Positions 35,038 to 45,700 of a stretch of 59,367 bases of DNA are shown here, in pieces; within the stretch, counting starts at the first letter, position 1; each line of letters starts with the position of its first letter. The notes beneath the pieces are model-generated. The model had not been told where the DNA came from and ran no database searches. It saw nothing but the letters and a program-made list of their open reading frames with translations. The translations under genes and the position numbers were made by a program. Source of the stretch: Gammaproteobacteria bacterium (lineage in GTDB: Bacteria > Pseudomonadota > Gammaproteobacteria > Pseudomonadales > Azotimanducaceae); assembly GCA_012960535.1 (NCBI GenBank), contig DUBB01000049.1, forward strand, positions 1 to 59,367, read 5' to 3'.

Positions 35038-35551
35038 ACCCGTATCCAATCTCAAGGGTGCATCAGGTTCGTTGGCGACACCTCATCGAAACCGCTCTGA
35101 GCCGTCAGCGATTTCTAACTGGCCAATAGCAATGGCTTCGCCATGTTTTTGCCTGAACAAGCCGAGTAGGTCACTTGCGCCAGGCGGGCAAGTGCACCAT
35201 TACTGCCCCGTCAGGCGGTTTAAGCCAATGCGCAGAGCCTGCCTGGAGATCCTGTCTGACCTTAATGGTCAACCCGAAAACAGATTATTGCCAGAGTAAT
35301 AATGACACAACCCGCTATTCTCAGGAGCCAATCAGCTTGATTACCCTGAATCAATAAACTAGTTCGCTGGAAATAGTATGCCAAGCTGTTTTGAATATCT
35401 ACGACAGGGTGGTCATGATTGCAGCCAGATAAAAAAAGCAAAAGCCCTGCACGCATCCGGGTGGTTGATAGCACCACATTCAACCGAAAAGACGCCTGTT
35501 ACAGATAACATAAACCAATAATTCAAATGGCTTAAATGTCCGGAAAAACCT
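35038..35551. other. intergenic region, nothing recognised
   Basis: About 510 bases between two divergent exported-protein genes. Open frames here are short and lack ribosome sites. Promoters for both sides are expected but not identifiable. Confidence 0.35.
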
Positions 35552-35935
35552 ATGAACAAAATACTGATACTCAGCGCCTTTATGGTCGACTACCTGGTTA
35601 ACGATATCGTTAATGCGAGGTCTGTGCAGACTGCCCAGGCTGCGTCCGCTGACAGCGTCATGCCGACTTACAGCATAAATGACATCTATGGCAGAATGCT
35701 TACCCTGGAAAAAAGTCTGCAACAACACCATAACGCGTTCACCGAAGGGCAGGCTGCTAGTGTTCCAGCAAGCGCTTCCACAGCTACCATGAAGGAGCAC
35801 ATCAGCGACATTGGCGACGAGGTGGCTAAGCTGCAAAACAGCCTCAATTTTGTCGAAAGCAACCTGGTCGGCATGGCCAACAACCTGGCGTTTATCAGAT
35901 CAAACTGTCGATATCGCCCTATCCCCGCTTCCTGA
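35552..35935 (+). CDS. hypothetical protein with coiled-coil region
   Basis: 127 residues. A weakly hydrophobic N-terminus (KILILSAFMVDYLVNDIV) may be a signal or anchor. Two heptad-like stretches follow: YGRMLTLEKSLQQHH and ISDIGDEVAKLQNSLNFVESNL. The rest is low in motifs. CCGGA upstream is a modest ribosome site. I do not recognise a family; it could be a small periplasmic coiled-coil protein. The ORF is shorter than 130 codons with no homologue recalled, so confidence that it is a gene is moderate. Confidence 0.45.
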   Translation: MNKILILSAFMVDYLVNDIVNARSVQTAQAASADSVMPTYSINDIYGRMLTLEKSLQQHHNAFTEGQAASVPASASTATMKEHISDIGDEVAKLQNSLNFVESNLVGMANNLAFIRSNCRYRPIPAS

Positions 35936-36011
35936 ACCGCGCGTTAGCCCGGGGAGAGAGGGCCTGTCCAATTACCAAACACGGGCCAGTCTCAATTGCA
36001 GCTCCGGGCGC

Positions 36012-36377
36012 TCAATCACTCATCGCTTTAAGCCCAGCCAGGTCATCGCTGCTCACTTTGTGACTAATATTAAGGGCTGCAGTCGCCAGGGTTCTGATGC
36101 CTTCCGAGGTATCTCCACGGGAAAGGATATTTTCCAGTTGCGCCCTATCTGCTGAGCTCACCTTATGAGCGATACGAGCGATAATCTGGGCCAGCATCTT
36201 CTCATCCTCGGTCGCGACTGCATCCGCTACAATTGCCTCGAGCGTCTGTCTATGAGCGGCCGACGGGAAATGATTGAGCCCTACCAGCACCGCCGCCATA
36301 TCGTCAACAGCACCTTCCGCAATGACCAGCTGAGGCACACAACCCAGTAAAACCAGAAACCATACTTTACTTTTCAT
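36012..36377 (-). CDS. small exported helical protein, unknown
   Basis: 121 residues from ATG 36377, chosen because AAGGGG lies 8 bases ahead. Signal peptide: KSKVWFLVLLGCVPQLVIA. The mature part is all-helical with a repeated motif, IARIAHKVSSADRAQL and AALNISHKVSSDDLAGL, about 34 residues apart, so two helical repeats. No family is recognised. The upstream gene (36431-37000) is on the same strand with only 53 bases between, so they may share a transcript. Confidence 0.6.
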   Translation of the reverse strand: MKSKVWFLVLLGCVPQLVIAEGAVDDMAAVLVGLNHFPSAAHRQTLEAIVADAVATEDEKMLAQIIARIAHKVSSADRAQLENILSRGDTSEGIRTLATAALNISHKVSSDDLAGLKAMSD

Positions 36378-36430
36378 TATATAACCCCTTGATATACCGC
36401 CTTGTAACAAGCGTGGCCCTCGGTGGCCCC

Positions 36431-37000
36431 CTACTCAGGCTTCCAGGCCAGGTCTTTAAAGTCTCCCAGCTGTTTATAACACTTCAGGATTTTAAAGTTT
36501 GAATCGGTTCGCTTGACCTTGGTACAGACGATACCCTGAGCATCCATGCCATAGCGGGCGATATAATACTGTGTTTGCTCTCTCACAAGCTTCTGGTACT
36601 TATCCGGAATAGCATTGACAGCTTTAGCATATTCCTTCTTTAACTGGCGATCGCCTGATTCAGCTGCCAGACCAAGCAATGCCACACCAACCAGGATATT
36701 CTTTGCTACTGCCTGCCCGGCGATATGCATGAGCGCCAGGGTATGCTGTGAGCGTTTCAGCCCTTTACGGGCGGATTCTGACAGCAGACTGTAGGCCTCT
36801 TTATATTCTCCTGCCCGGTATTTCGCGATGCCTCGTTGTTCCTGATTGTGCAGCTCACGGATAGCATCATACCTTGCATCATCAAAGCGGTGCCCCTGCG
36901 AATCCAGGAGTATTTCTGAGTTCGTCTCGGTCCCCTGTGATTCTGTGGGTAGTGACCCTGCTGCCAGCAGCAGCAAAATTGGTATGGTTAATTTCCTCAT
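36431..37000 (-). CDS. exported SEL1/TPR-like repeat protein
   Basis: 189 residues from ATG 37000 (MRKLTIPILLLLAAGSLP), with a very strong GGGAGGTGG ribosome site; the longer frame to 37165 is spurious. After the signal peptide, the segment RGIAKYRAGEYKEAYSLLSES then ARKGLKRSQHTLALMHIAGQA is a SEL1-type repeat (A-x-x-G-x-x-x-A-x-x-x-L-A-x-M-x-x-x-G). A following helix pair GVALLGLAAESGD is a partial unit. Such proteins mediate protein contacts. The periplasmic role is unknown. Confidence 0.7.
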   Translation of the reverse strand: MRKLTIPILLLLAAGSLPTESQGTETNSEILLDSQGHRFDDARYDAIRELHNQEQRGIAKYRAGEYKEAYSLLSESARKGLKRSQHTLALMHIAGQAVAKNILVGVALLGLAAESGDRQLKKEYAKAVNAIPDKYQKLVREQTQYYIARYGMDAQGIVCTKVKRTDSNFKILKCYKQLGDFKDLAWKPE

Positions 37001-37217
37001 CGTTCCACCTCCCAAACTGGTCAGATTAATCATCAGGGCAACTCGCCCGGGCGCCCTGCCGACTCTAAACAGCCAAACACTACCTATATATGCTGGACTA
37101 TACACTTTGCAGCTAGCAACTCCGATATAAATCGATCGAGACACTGTACCCACCCAACCCTGCAATGCATGCCATTACGCGATATGCTCACTGATAACCC
37201 CAAGACAGACATTCCTC

Positions 37218-37676
37218 ATGAAAGAAAACTGGACGTTTCATCACATCGGCATACCGGTAGCTGATCTTGACAAATCAATACAAGATTATGGCACCCTGAC
37301 TACACAAACATCCTTCAAACAGACGTTTGTTATTGACAGCAGCAAAGCTGCAGAATACCTGGTCTATGGAAGTCCGCCTGACCCCAACGTGCAAACCCGA
37401 GCCGTAATGGGCCAGATCGGCCCGCTGGGCATAGAACTACTCCAGCCTGTACAGGGCGACACCGTACACAGGGAATTACTCGAAACAAAGGGCGAAGGTG
37501 TCGGCCATATCGCATTTACCGTTGAGGATCTTGAAACCGAGACGGCACAACTGGAAGCGCAAGGCTTTGACGTAATTCTGAGTATTAAGCCAGCCGGCAG
37601 TCATAATCGCAGCGCCGTTTATATCGATACCCGGGGCAGGTTAAGCGGCCTGATCATCGAACTCATGCAAGCATAG
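37218..37676 (+). CDS. VOC-family protein, methylmalonyl-CoA epimerase-like
   Basis: 152 residues. FHHIGIPVADLDKSIQDYG (about 7-25) and GVGHIAFTVEDLETETAQLEA (about 95-115) give the two His metal ligands of an epimerase-type VOC fold, and RLSGLIIELMQA supplies the terminal Glu. The arrangement H-x(n)-H-x(n)-E matches methylmalonyl-CoA epimerase and similar acyl-CoA isomerases, and the neighbouring CoA genes make such a role reasonable, but the match is to the general fold. It converges on the SDR gene ending at 37766. No strong ribosome site is seen. Confidence 0.75.
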   Translation: MKENWTFHHIGIPVADLDKSIQDYGTLTTQTSFKQTFVIDSSKAAEYLVYGSPPDPNVQTRAVMGQIGPLGIELLQPVQGDTVHRELLETKGEGVGHIAFTVEDLETETAQLEAQGFDVILSIKPAGSHNRSAVYIDTRGRLSGLIIELMQA

Positions 37677-37765
37677 TAGCCGGCGATCATGGCACTAGCT
37701 CAGGCGTTTTCGACGCCCATCGACGACCTTGTAACAGCGAGATCAATTCAGTTGAGCCGGGCTAA

Positions 37766-38566
37766 CTAGAAATTCACTGCACCGCCACACACAGACAATG
37801 TCTGACCGGTAATATAATCGCCCAGATCGGTAACAAAGAATTCCATGACCTTAGAGATGTCTTCTGGTTCTGCTAACCGATTCAACGGCACGCCTAGCTC
37901 CTTTGAGACATCATTAACACGCCGAAAAGACTGTCGCATTAACCTTTCAGTCGCCACATAAGCAGGCGCCAGGCAATTTACGGTTATGTTGTATTGACCC
38001 AGTTCCTGAGCAAGATACCGGGTATAAGCAATCACACCCGCTTTAGCCACACCATAGGAAGCATAGACGCCGGCCCCCTGGGATCGCAGACCTGCCTGGG
38101 AAGACGTGTTCACAATGCGCCCCCAGCCCCTGGGTCGCATGTGTCCTGCGGCGGCCTGGGAACAGAAAATCGTGCCCATCAGATTACGATCAAGGGTGGC
38201 TGTCAGGTCCTGGAAGGAGACTGATGAGGCAAAACTATCAGCTGGCTTTCCAGCGATACCGCCGGCATTGTTTATGAGGATATCAATGCGCCCAAAATCG
38301 CTGACTACCCGATCAACCATGCCTTTCGCTTCGTCTTCATTGCAGACATTAGCCTCATAGCCGATACAACGTACATTGTGACGACTAACCAGCGCTTCGA
38401 CGGAAGCCGCTTCAATATCCTCATCAAATTCCTTAAAAGACTGCAGGTCGATATCGTTAACGGCGACATCAGCGCCGAGTTCAGCCAGCCGCAGTGCATG
38501 TGCCTGGCCAATTCCCCGGGCTGCACCCGTGACCAGGGCAACCTTGCCTTTGAGTTTCTGCTCCAT
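37766..38566 (-). CDS. SDR-family oxidoreductase (paralogue of 41788-42624)
   Basis: 266 residues from ATG 38566 (MEQKLKGKVALVTG); the longer frame to 38623 is not needed. Cofactor motif: ALVTGAARGIGQAHALRLAE. NNAGG is followed by the catalytic Ser (NTSSQAG) and YASYGVAKAGVIAYT with Tyr and Lys. C-terminus ITGQTLSVCGGAVNF. It shares its unusual MEQKLKGKVA start and layout with the SDR at 41788-42624, so the two are recent paralogues in one operon. Gap from the ThDP enzyme stop is 29 bases. It is the last gene of the six-gene group. Confidence 0.9.
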   Translation of the reverse strand: MEQKLKGKVALVTGAARGIGQAHALRLAELGADVAVNDIDLQSFKEFDEDIEAASVEALVSRHNVRCIGYEANVCNEDEAKGMVDRVVSDFGRIDILINNAGGIAGKPADSFASSVSFQDLTATLDRNLMGTIFCSQAAAGHMRPRGWGRIVNTSSQAGLRSQGAGVYASYGVAKAGVIAYTRYLAQELGQYNITVNCLAPAYVATERLMRQSFRRVNDVSKELGVPLNRLAEPEDISKVMEFFVTDLGDYITGQTLSVCGGAVNF

Positions 38567-38595
38567 GATAGCTACTTCCCCCCTTGGTCTTCCTG

Positions 38596-40263
38596 TTACA
38601 AGCCCTGGACCGGTGATTCCCACTGATCTGAGATAACGTCGATCACAGCAGGGCCTTCAGGATCACGTTCATTGTCCAGGGCCGCCCGGAACTCTTCAAT
38701 ATTAGTCGCCGTGTAGCCGCGAGCACCGAAACCTCTGGCCACAGTGGCAAAATCAATGTGCGCGAAGTCTGTAGAAACATAGTTCTGATCGTAGTGATTC
38801 TTTTGTACATGTTTAATCCAGCCGAGGGTGTCATTGTTGAAGATGATGGATACTATCGGCAGCGAAAAACGATTCATAACCTCCATCTCCTGCAAAGAAT
38901 AACCAAACCCACCATCACCGGCAAAGTGCAGGATACGAGTCGCCTTTTCCCTGGCCAGGCTGGCTCCGATCGCTGCTGGAGAACCCCAGCCAAGCCCAGC
39001 CAGACCTCTTGGCGCAATACAACGCCGACCGGCCTGTGCAAACGTCAGGTAGGCCGATGCCCAGCCAGAGGCAAGACTGGCATCGCAGACAACCAGATCC
39101 TGATCGGTCAGAAATTCCCTGACCACGCCCATCACCGCTTGAGGACGAAGTGGCACCGATGCGCTTTCTGTTTGAGTCTGTTGTTCCAGCCAGTCCTCAA
39201 GTTGCCGGTTCAGGGCTGCAAAGTCCCAGCTGGTGCTTGCGGCTGTATCTGTAAGACCCGCCAGCAAAGCCTCCAGGCCGAGTGTTGCGTCTCCGAGCAG
39301 GGGGATACTATCCGGATAGTTCCTGCCAATTTCTTCCGGGTCTGCATCCAGATGAATGACTGTCTGCTCACGAGAAGGTGAACGATAATTAAACGTAGTA
39401 AGCTGCCCCGCTTTGCAGCCCACCAGTAAGACTACATCTGCCTGCTTGCCGATATCCCGTGCTACCGGATTGCCAAAGGTCCCGGTAACACCAAACACCT
39501 GCTGGTGCGTTTCTTCAACCATGCCTTTACCGGAGATTGATGTCACCAGGGCCGCACCTGTCTTTTCAATGAGTTCTCTTAACTGTGAGTAGCAGCCTGA
39601 AATGTGAGCACCGCCGCCAGCAACAACAACAGGTCTGACCGCACTGCCAAGCAATTCGCAGGCGCGAGTCACTTCTGCTGGATCAGGCGTACTCCGGAAG
39701 CGCGGAAACACAGCCCCCTGGCCACCCTTGACCAGTTCACGAAATTCAACGTCGGCACTGGCCACATCATCGGGTATGCACACCACCACAGGTCCGGGTT
39801 TCCCTGTGGTGGCAACTCGCAGCGCCTGCTGGACAATATTATCGATAGACTTCGGATCAGTTACCCGGACCTGCCACTTACTCACTGGCTTGAACATTTC
39901 CATCTGGTCCATGGCCTGTGAAGCGTTACCGCGCGTACGACGGTGTTCCCAGCCACGGGCCACATCAGAGACGATCGCGAGCAGCGGAATCGACGAACAA
40001 TACGCTTCGGCCAGAGGCGAGACCAGGTTCGTTGCACCCGGGCCTACCGTGCCATCACAAACCCCGATACGCCCGGTGACTCTGGCAAAGGCATCGGCAG
40101 AATAGCCGGCACTGCGCTCATCACGCATCAGGATATGTTCGATACGGCCCTGATATTTACTAATGCCTTCATACAGCGGCAAAGTCTGCCCGCCCGGGAC
40201 GCCAAACACATATTCAACGCCATTTTCTACCAATAGTTCCGCCAGTCTTTCACCCACTCGCAT
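38596..40263 (-). CDS. thiamine diphosphate-dependent enzyme (acetolactate synthase/benzoylformate decarboxylase-like)
   Basis: 555 residues with all three ThDP domains. The catalytic Glu49 lies in MRDERSAGYSADAFARVTGR. The central domain has GSAVRPVVVAGGGAHISG. The ThDP/Mg motif starts at GDG (449-451), in GDGGFGYSLQEMEV ... IIFNN. Overall pattern resembles the AHAS/IlvB branch, but no small regulatory subunit is adjacent and the neighbours are catabolic. It therefore probably decarboxylates or cleaves a 2-oxo acid or 2-hydroxyacyl-CoA, releasing an aldehyde for the dehydrogenase encoded next upstream. A GGGAGAG ribosome site supports ATG 40263. Confidence 0.87.
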   Translation of the reverse strand: MRVGERLAELLVENGVEYVFGVPGGQTLPLYEGISKYQGRIEHILMRDERSAGYSADAFARVTGRIGVCDGTVGPGATNLVSPLAEAYCSSIPLLAIVSDVARGWEHRRTRGNASQAMDQMEMFKPVSKWQVRVTDPKSIDNIVQQALRVATTGKPGPVVVCIPDDVASADVEFRELVKGGQGAVFPRFRSTPDPAEVTRACELLGSAVRPVVVAGGGAHISGCYSQLRELIEKTGAALVTSISGKGMVEETHQQVFGVTGTFGNPVARDIGKQADVVLLVGCKAGQLTTFNYRSPSREQTVIHLDADPEEIGRNYPDSIPLLGDATLGLEALLAGLTDTAASTSWDFAALNRQLEDWLEQQTQTESASVPLRPQAVMGVVREFLTDQDLVVCDASLASGWASAYLTFAQAGRRCIAPRGLAGLGWGSPAAIGASLAREKATRILHFAGDGGFGYSLQEMEVMNRFSLPIVSIIFNNDTLGWIKHVQKNHYDQNYVSTDFAHIDFATVARGFGARGYTATNIEEFRAALDNERDPEGPAVIDVISDQWESPVQGL

Positions 40264-40311
40264 AATACTCTCCCTGTCTATCCCTTAACTGCCTGCAAAG
40301 ATAGCGGCTGA

Positions 40312-41778
40312 TTATTGATCAATACCACCCATGCACATGTATTTTATTTCCAGGTAATCGTCCAGGCCGTACCTGGAGCCCTCACGACCCTGCCCGGATT
40401 CCTTCACACCGCCAAAGGGTGCCATCGGATTCGATATAATGCCTTCATTAATGCCGACAATACCGTATTCAAGCCCTTCAGCGACCCGCCATATACGACC
40501 AATATCCCGGGTATAGAAATAACAGGCCAGGCCAACATCGGTGTCATTGGCCAACTCGATAGCTTCTTTTTCATCCTTGAAACTGAAAACAGGGGCTACC
40601 GGTCCAAATATTTCATCCGAGAACACACGCATATCAGGCGTTGCTCCAGTCAGGATGACCGGCGCAAGGAAGGTATCTGCCAGACCCTGAGTGACGCTTG
40701 CATCGGTAATTGGTATAGCCCCCTTGGCAATCGCATCATCAATGAAGTCTCTCACATCCTGGGCCGCACCGGCATCAATCAATGGACCTATGGTCACACC
40801 CTCAGCGAAGCCGTCACCCACGGTCAGGCCAGCCATCGCTTTCTGGAAACGCTGCACAAACTCATCATAGATTGTCTCCTGCACCAGCAATCTATTAGTA
40901 CACACACAGGTCTGCCCAGCATTTCGAAACTTACTCAACATGGCACCTTCAACGGCCGCATCAAGATCTGCATCATCAAACACGATAAAAGGCGCATTGC
41001 CACCTAATTCCATGGAAGTTCGCTTGACTGTTGCCGCACATTGCTCAATGAGTTGTTTTCCGACTTCAGTAGAGCCAGTGAAACTCAGCTTTCTGACCAC
41101 AGGATTTGATGTCATCTCAGCGCCGATCTCGGCTGTCACCCCGGTCAGAATGTTAATCACGCCATCAGGGATACCCACCCTGCGAGCGAGTTCGGCTATG
41201 GCATAAGCCGAAAGTGGGGTTGCGTTGGCCGGTTTACACACCACCGTACAGCCGGCGGCTAACGCCGGTGCCAGCTTACGGGTCAACATGGCATTGGGGA
41301 AATTCCACGGTGTAATACACGCCACCACCCCCACTGGTTGTTTAATGCAGACAATTCGCTTGTCGCTGTCAGGCGCTGCAATAGTGTCACCATAGATTCG
41401 TTTTGACTCTTCTGCAAACCACTCTATGTAACCGGCACCATAAGCTATTTCACCCTTAGCCTCAGCCAGGGGTTTACCTTGTTCTGCTGTCAGGATGCGC
41501 GACAGGTCATCGATATGCTCCAGCATTACTTCGAACCAGCTACGAAGTAAATCTCCTCTTTGCCTGGCCGTATAATGCTTCCAGGTTTTCTGAGCCGCTT
41601 CTGCCGCGGAGATAGCTCGGCGCGTCTCCTGCGTCCCACATCGCGCGACTGACGTGATCACCTGACCATTGGCAGGGTTGATCACGTCCAGGGTCTGCTG
41701 ATCGTCAGCATCAAGCCATTCACCATTAACAAATGCCTGGTGCCTGAGCAAACCCGGATCATTCAGTTTTAAGTCCAT
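40312..41778 (-). CDS. NAD(P)-dependent aldehyde dehydrogenase, succinate-semialdehyde dehydrogenase-like
   Basis: 488 residues. Full ALDH layout: TPWNFPNAMLTRKLAPALAA, catalytic Glu in MELGGNAPFIVFDDADLD (about 257), nucleophile Cys291 in GQTCVCTNR, and the C-terminal MAPFGGVKESGQGREGSRYG, which is diagnostic of the GabD/succinate-semialdehyde subfamily. It oxidises an aldehyde (possibly that released by the ThDP enzyme) to an acid. It sits 9 bases behind the SDR stop, with GGAGGG as ribosome site, so translation is probably coupled. Confidence 0.92.
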   Translation of the reverse strand: MDLKLNDPGLLRHQAFVNGEWLDADDQQTLDVINPANGQVITSVARCGTQETRRAISAAEAAQKTWKHYTARQRGDLLRSWFEVMLEHIDDLSRILTAEQGKPLAEAKGEIAYGAGYIEWFAEESKRIYGDTIAAPDSDKRIVCIKQPVGVVACITPWNFPNAMLTRKLAPALAAGCTVVCKPANATPLSAYAIAELARRVGIPDGVINILTGVTAEIGAEMTSNPVVRKLSFTGSTEVGKQLIEQCAATVKRTSMELGGNAPFIVFDDADLDAAVEGAMLSKFRNAGQTCVCTNRLLVQETIYDEFVQRFQKAMAGLTVGDGFAEGVTIGPLIDAGAAQDVRDFIDDAIAKGAIPITDASVTQGLADTFLAPVILTGATPDMRVFSDEIFGPVAPVFSFKDEKEAIELANDTDVGLACYFYTRDIGRIWRVAEGLEYGIVGINEGIISNPMAPFGGVKESGQGREGSRYGLDDYLEIKYMCMGGIDQ

Positions 41779-41787
41779 TTAACCCTC

Positions 41788-42624
41788 CTATCGTTGATTA
41801 CATTGGCCGCCATCTATGGTGATGGTTTTACCCGTAACATAGTCAGACAGATCCGTTACCAGAAATTCAACAACCCTGGCGCAATCTTCAATGGTGCCTT
41901 CTCGACGCAGTGCAATATATTTTGACAGATGCTGACGGTCGCCGAGACGACCGGTTCTGATAATGCCCGGAGCGATACAGTTGACATTGATGTTGTGGGG
42001 GCCAAGTTCCTGCGCCAGCGATCGCGTATAGTGAATGATCGCGGCCTTGGCAACGCCATAGGGATGATACCCAGAACCGGCTTCCAGCCCAGCCGTAGAC
42101 GACACAGTAACAATCTTGCCAGACGACTGTTTTATCATATGTGGTGAAACAGCCATACAGGTGTACATACAGCTATTGAGATTGGTAGTGATTACCCGTT
42201 GCAGCACATCTTCATCGCACGATGCCGGTGTGCCCCGGGTATTGAGGTCGGCGACAGCATCTGCCCCATCAGCCTGAGTGATTTCATCAGCGAACTGGGC
42301 GGTACCGCCACCGGCGTTACAAACAGCAATATCAATTCTGCCTAGTTCAGCAAGTACTTCCTCTATGGCCGTAAAAGTTGATTCGCGAGAAGTAAGATCG
42401 GCCTGGATTTCAATAGCCCGCACATTGAGTTGCTGGCATTCAACGGCGACCGACTCAGCGGTTCGAAGCTTCGCCTCAAATTCATAGACATCGCCTGAAC
42501 TGAGATTACGATCGATAATAGCCACATCAGCACCCAGTGCCGACAGGCGAAGCGCATAGCCCCGCCCCAGGCCCCTGGCACCACCGGTAATGACCGCAAC
42601 CTTACCTTTTAGTTTCTGCTCCAT
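41788..42624 (-). CDS. SDR-family oxidoreductase (paralogue of 37766-38566)
   Basis: 278 residues from ATG 42624 (MEQKLKGKVAVITGG) with AAAGGAG upstream. Cofactor motif: AVITGGARGLGRGYALRL. NAGGG (about 103), catalytic VTVSSTAG and YHPYGVAKAAIIHYT. C-terminus VTGKTITIDGGQCNQR. It shares its first ten residues (MEQKLKGKVA) and general layout with the SDR at 37766-38566. It has a ~15-residue insert (ADEITQADGADAV) after the NAGG strand. Both probably handle related hydroxyacyl intermediates. Confidence 0.9.
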   Translation of the reverse strand: MEQKLKGKVAVITGGARGLGRGYALRLSALGADVAIIDRNLSSGDVYEFEAKLRTAESVAVECQQLNVRAIEIQADLTSRESTFTAIEEVLAELGRIDIAVCNAGGGTAQFADEITQADGADAVADLNTRGTPASCDEDVLQRVITTNLNSCMYTCMAVSPHMIKQSSGKIVTVSSTAGLEAGSGYHPYGVAKAAIIHYTRSLAQELGPHNINVNCIAPGIIRTGRLGDRQHLSKYIALRREGTIEDCARVVEFLVTDLSDYVTGKTITIDGGQCNQR

Positions 42625-42748
42625 TTTAACTCCTTTATAATCAGCCGGTCTGAAAGGCAACCCGGGATTTGTTACTTCCAGTCAATTTCCTCTGTCAATG
42701 ATTTTTCACAGCGGTTGCCCGCTATTCACACCAGCCTTTCCAGTCAGG

Positions 42749-45700
42749 CTACCAGGTATCGATGAAAGGATACTTTTTAACCGTGCGCGCTACACGCGGT
42801 GGTAGGCGCTTTAAACTACTGGCGATCCAGGACCGGGTATCAGCTGGGTCTATCACATCATCCAGACCGCCACCGGCACTGGCATTGATGGCCTTGGCGC
42901 TCTCATAAGAGCGCTCCACCCGCCTGGCAAACTCACTGCTTCGCTGCTCCGGATCTTCAATAGCGGCGAGCTCATTGCGAAAGCCGAGTTTAACTGCACC
43001 CTCAATATTCATCCCTGCAAATTCAGCGGTTGGCCAGGCCACTGTAAAAAACCCTACCAGGGCACTGGCACCACACATCGCCTGTACCCCTAAGCCATAG
43101 GCTTTCCGGACCACGACACCAAATAAAGGGGTGGTCAAGTTTGCACCAGCATTGAACATGCGGACACTGTGGCGAACCAAACCGGTCCGTTCAGCATCTG
43201 GACCCACCATAATGCCCGGGCAATCCATCAGGCTCAGAATGGGAATATCAAAAGCATCACACAACTGCATGAAGCGCGCGCCTTTATCCGCACCATCAGA
43301 ATCGATGGCACCTGCCAGGTGATGTGGGTTATTGGCGATGACCCCCATGGGCCGACCTTCGATTCGAATAAAAGCAGTAATCACCCCAACACCAAATTTT
43401 TCGCGTATCTCCAGCACAGACCCTTCATCAGCCAGGGTGTTAATGATCTCTCTCATATCGTAAAGACGCAGTCGATTCTCCGGTATTACATGGCGCAACC
43501 TACGTTGCTCCGGGGCTTCCCAGGTCTTCACGTCACCCTGAAAGTAAGACAGGTACTTGCGGGCCACCTGGACCGCTTGTCGTTCGTCCTCAACGAGGAT
43601 ATCAACCACACCATTGGGCACCTGGAATGACATGGGTCCGACTTCTTCGGGTGTATAAATACCCAGCCCGCCACCCTCAATCATGGCCGGCCCTCCCATC
43701 GCCAGGGTAGATCCCTGGGTCGCAATAATGACGTCACAGCAGGCAACCAGTGCGGTATTGCCAGCAAAAGTGCGGCCATTGACCACCGTGACCAGTGGCA
43801 CCAGGCCACTTAATTTAGAAAACTGAGTAAAAGTGTGGGTATCAAAGGCAACGCCAGGGCCGGTCGAATCATCCCCGGGTCGGCCGCCACCGCCTTCACC
43901 AAAAAGCACCAACGGCATTCTGAATCGATAGGCCAGCTCAAACATACGGTCCTGCTTATAGTGGTTGCGGCCACCCTGGGTCCCGGCCAGGACCGTGTAA
44001 TCATAGTGCACCACCATCGCCCGGGCAGTTTCTTCGTCAAATAAGTCCGCGTTAATCGTACCGGTACCGGCAAGCAAGCCATCAGCCGGCGTGTTTTTGC
44101 GCAGACTATCGATGTCATGACGCTGATGCTGTCGAGCCACGATCAGAGGCCAGTACTCTTTAAACGAGCCCGGATCCATGAGTTCCTGGATATTCTCCCT
44201 GGGCATGCGAAAGCCCCGGGCTTTTCGTTTTGCCACAGCTTCAGGTCTGTTTTCATCCAGCGTATAAGCATGGCGAAGGTAGCTTTCCTCGAGGTCCGGC
44301 CGGATATAGTCAAGATCCACTTCTTCTACGCCGGCCTTGGAAGCCACACTGACCTCAGCTTCCTGAATAAAAACGATGGGATAGCCTTCGCGCACCACAT
44401 CACCGATCGCCATGGTGATATCTCTCACAATACCGTCACAATCCGATTCAATAACGTGTTCCATTTTCATCGCTTCAACAACGGCAACAGCCTGGCCAAT
44501 CCTGACCTCATCATCGATGCATACATCGATCGACACGATGGTACCCTGAATAGGTGCGTTCATTCCCACCGAACCCTCTGGTCCGCGGACTTCCTCAGTT
44601 TGCTGTACCTGTGCATTCTGGGCCTGTTCAGCCTTGACCCTGGCATCGTGGTCAAACAGGGCCAGGGGATCGCTGGTATCAACCCGGGCGCCAGCGAAGC
44701 CCGTTACGGAAGCACCAGCACTGTTGTCGACAAAGCGTTGCGGCTGAGGGGCAGCGGTAACAGTCAACTCGGTCAGATGCTCTGCAATCCACTGGGTGTG
44801 AACCTCCCCCCGAGTGAAATCGTCGTGATTAAGGATATTCTGCAGGAAGGGAATATTATTGGCCACACCCGCCAGGCGAAATTCGGACAAGGCTCTGTTG
44901 CAACGATGCGCGACTGCCGCAAAATCAGCGCTCCGACTATGCACAATGACTTTTGCCAGCAGGGAATCAAAAGCAGTACTGGTCTGATACCCCGCGTAAC
45001 CAAACCCATCGGTGCGCACGCCGGGTCCGCTGGGAGCATCATAAGCGGTTAAAATGCCACTGCCCGGCCTGACACTGCCATCTTCCCTTATGGTCTCCAT
45101 ATTAACCCGCGCCTGAATAGCAAAACCACTGGCAGAGTTCACGGCGGGATCAGCCAGGCCCAGTTCATCAAGTGTTTCACCGGCGGCAAGGCGGATCTGG
45201 GTCTGCACCAGGTCAACGCCAGTGACGGCTTCGGTGACAGTATGTTCAACTTGCAACCGGGCATTGGCCTCAATAAAGAAGAAACAGGGCTGATCACCAC
45301 TATCGTCCAGTAGAAATTCAAACGTGCCAAGATTGCTATAGCCTGTCTGCTCGGCAAAGCGTACCGCGGCAGAGATAATGTCATTTCTCATCGTCGCAGA
45401 CAGATTGCTGGCTGGTGCCACTTCGATCAGTTTCTGATTGTGTCTTTGAATACTGCATTCCCGTTCACCCAGGTGACTGACCTTCCCGCCTAGATCCCCG
45501 AGAATCTGAACCTCCACATGCCGGGCTCTTTCAACAAATTCCTCCACATAGACTTCCGCCAGTCCAAAGGCAGCCATGGCTTCACGCTGGCAACGCTCAA
45601 AAATAGCTTCCAGTTGCCCTGGGTCGGTCACCGGAGCGCTACCTCGCCCGCCACCACCGGCAAGTGCTTTGATCATAATTGCACGGTCATTGCCAAGAGA

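Noticed and set aside
40315..41007. 230-codon plus-strand frame opposite the aldehyde dehydrogenase
   Set aside because: Long but antisense to a clearly conserved enzyme; no recognisable motif.
44117..45052. 311-codon plus-strand frame opposite the carboxylase
   Set aside because: Antisense shadow of the biotin carboxylase/BCCP coding sequence.
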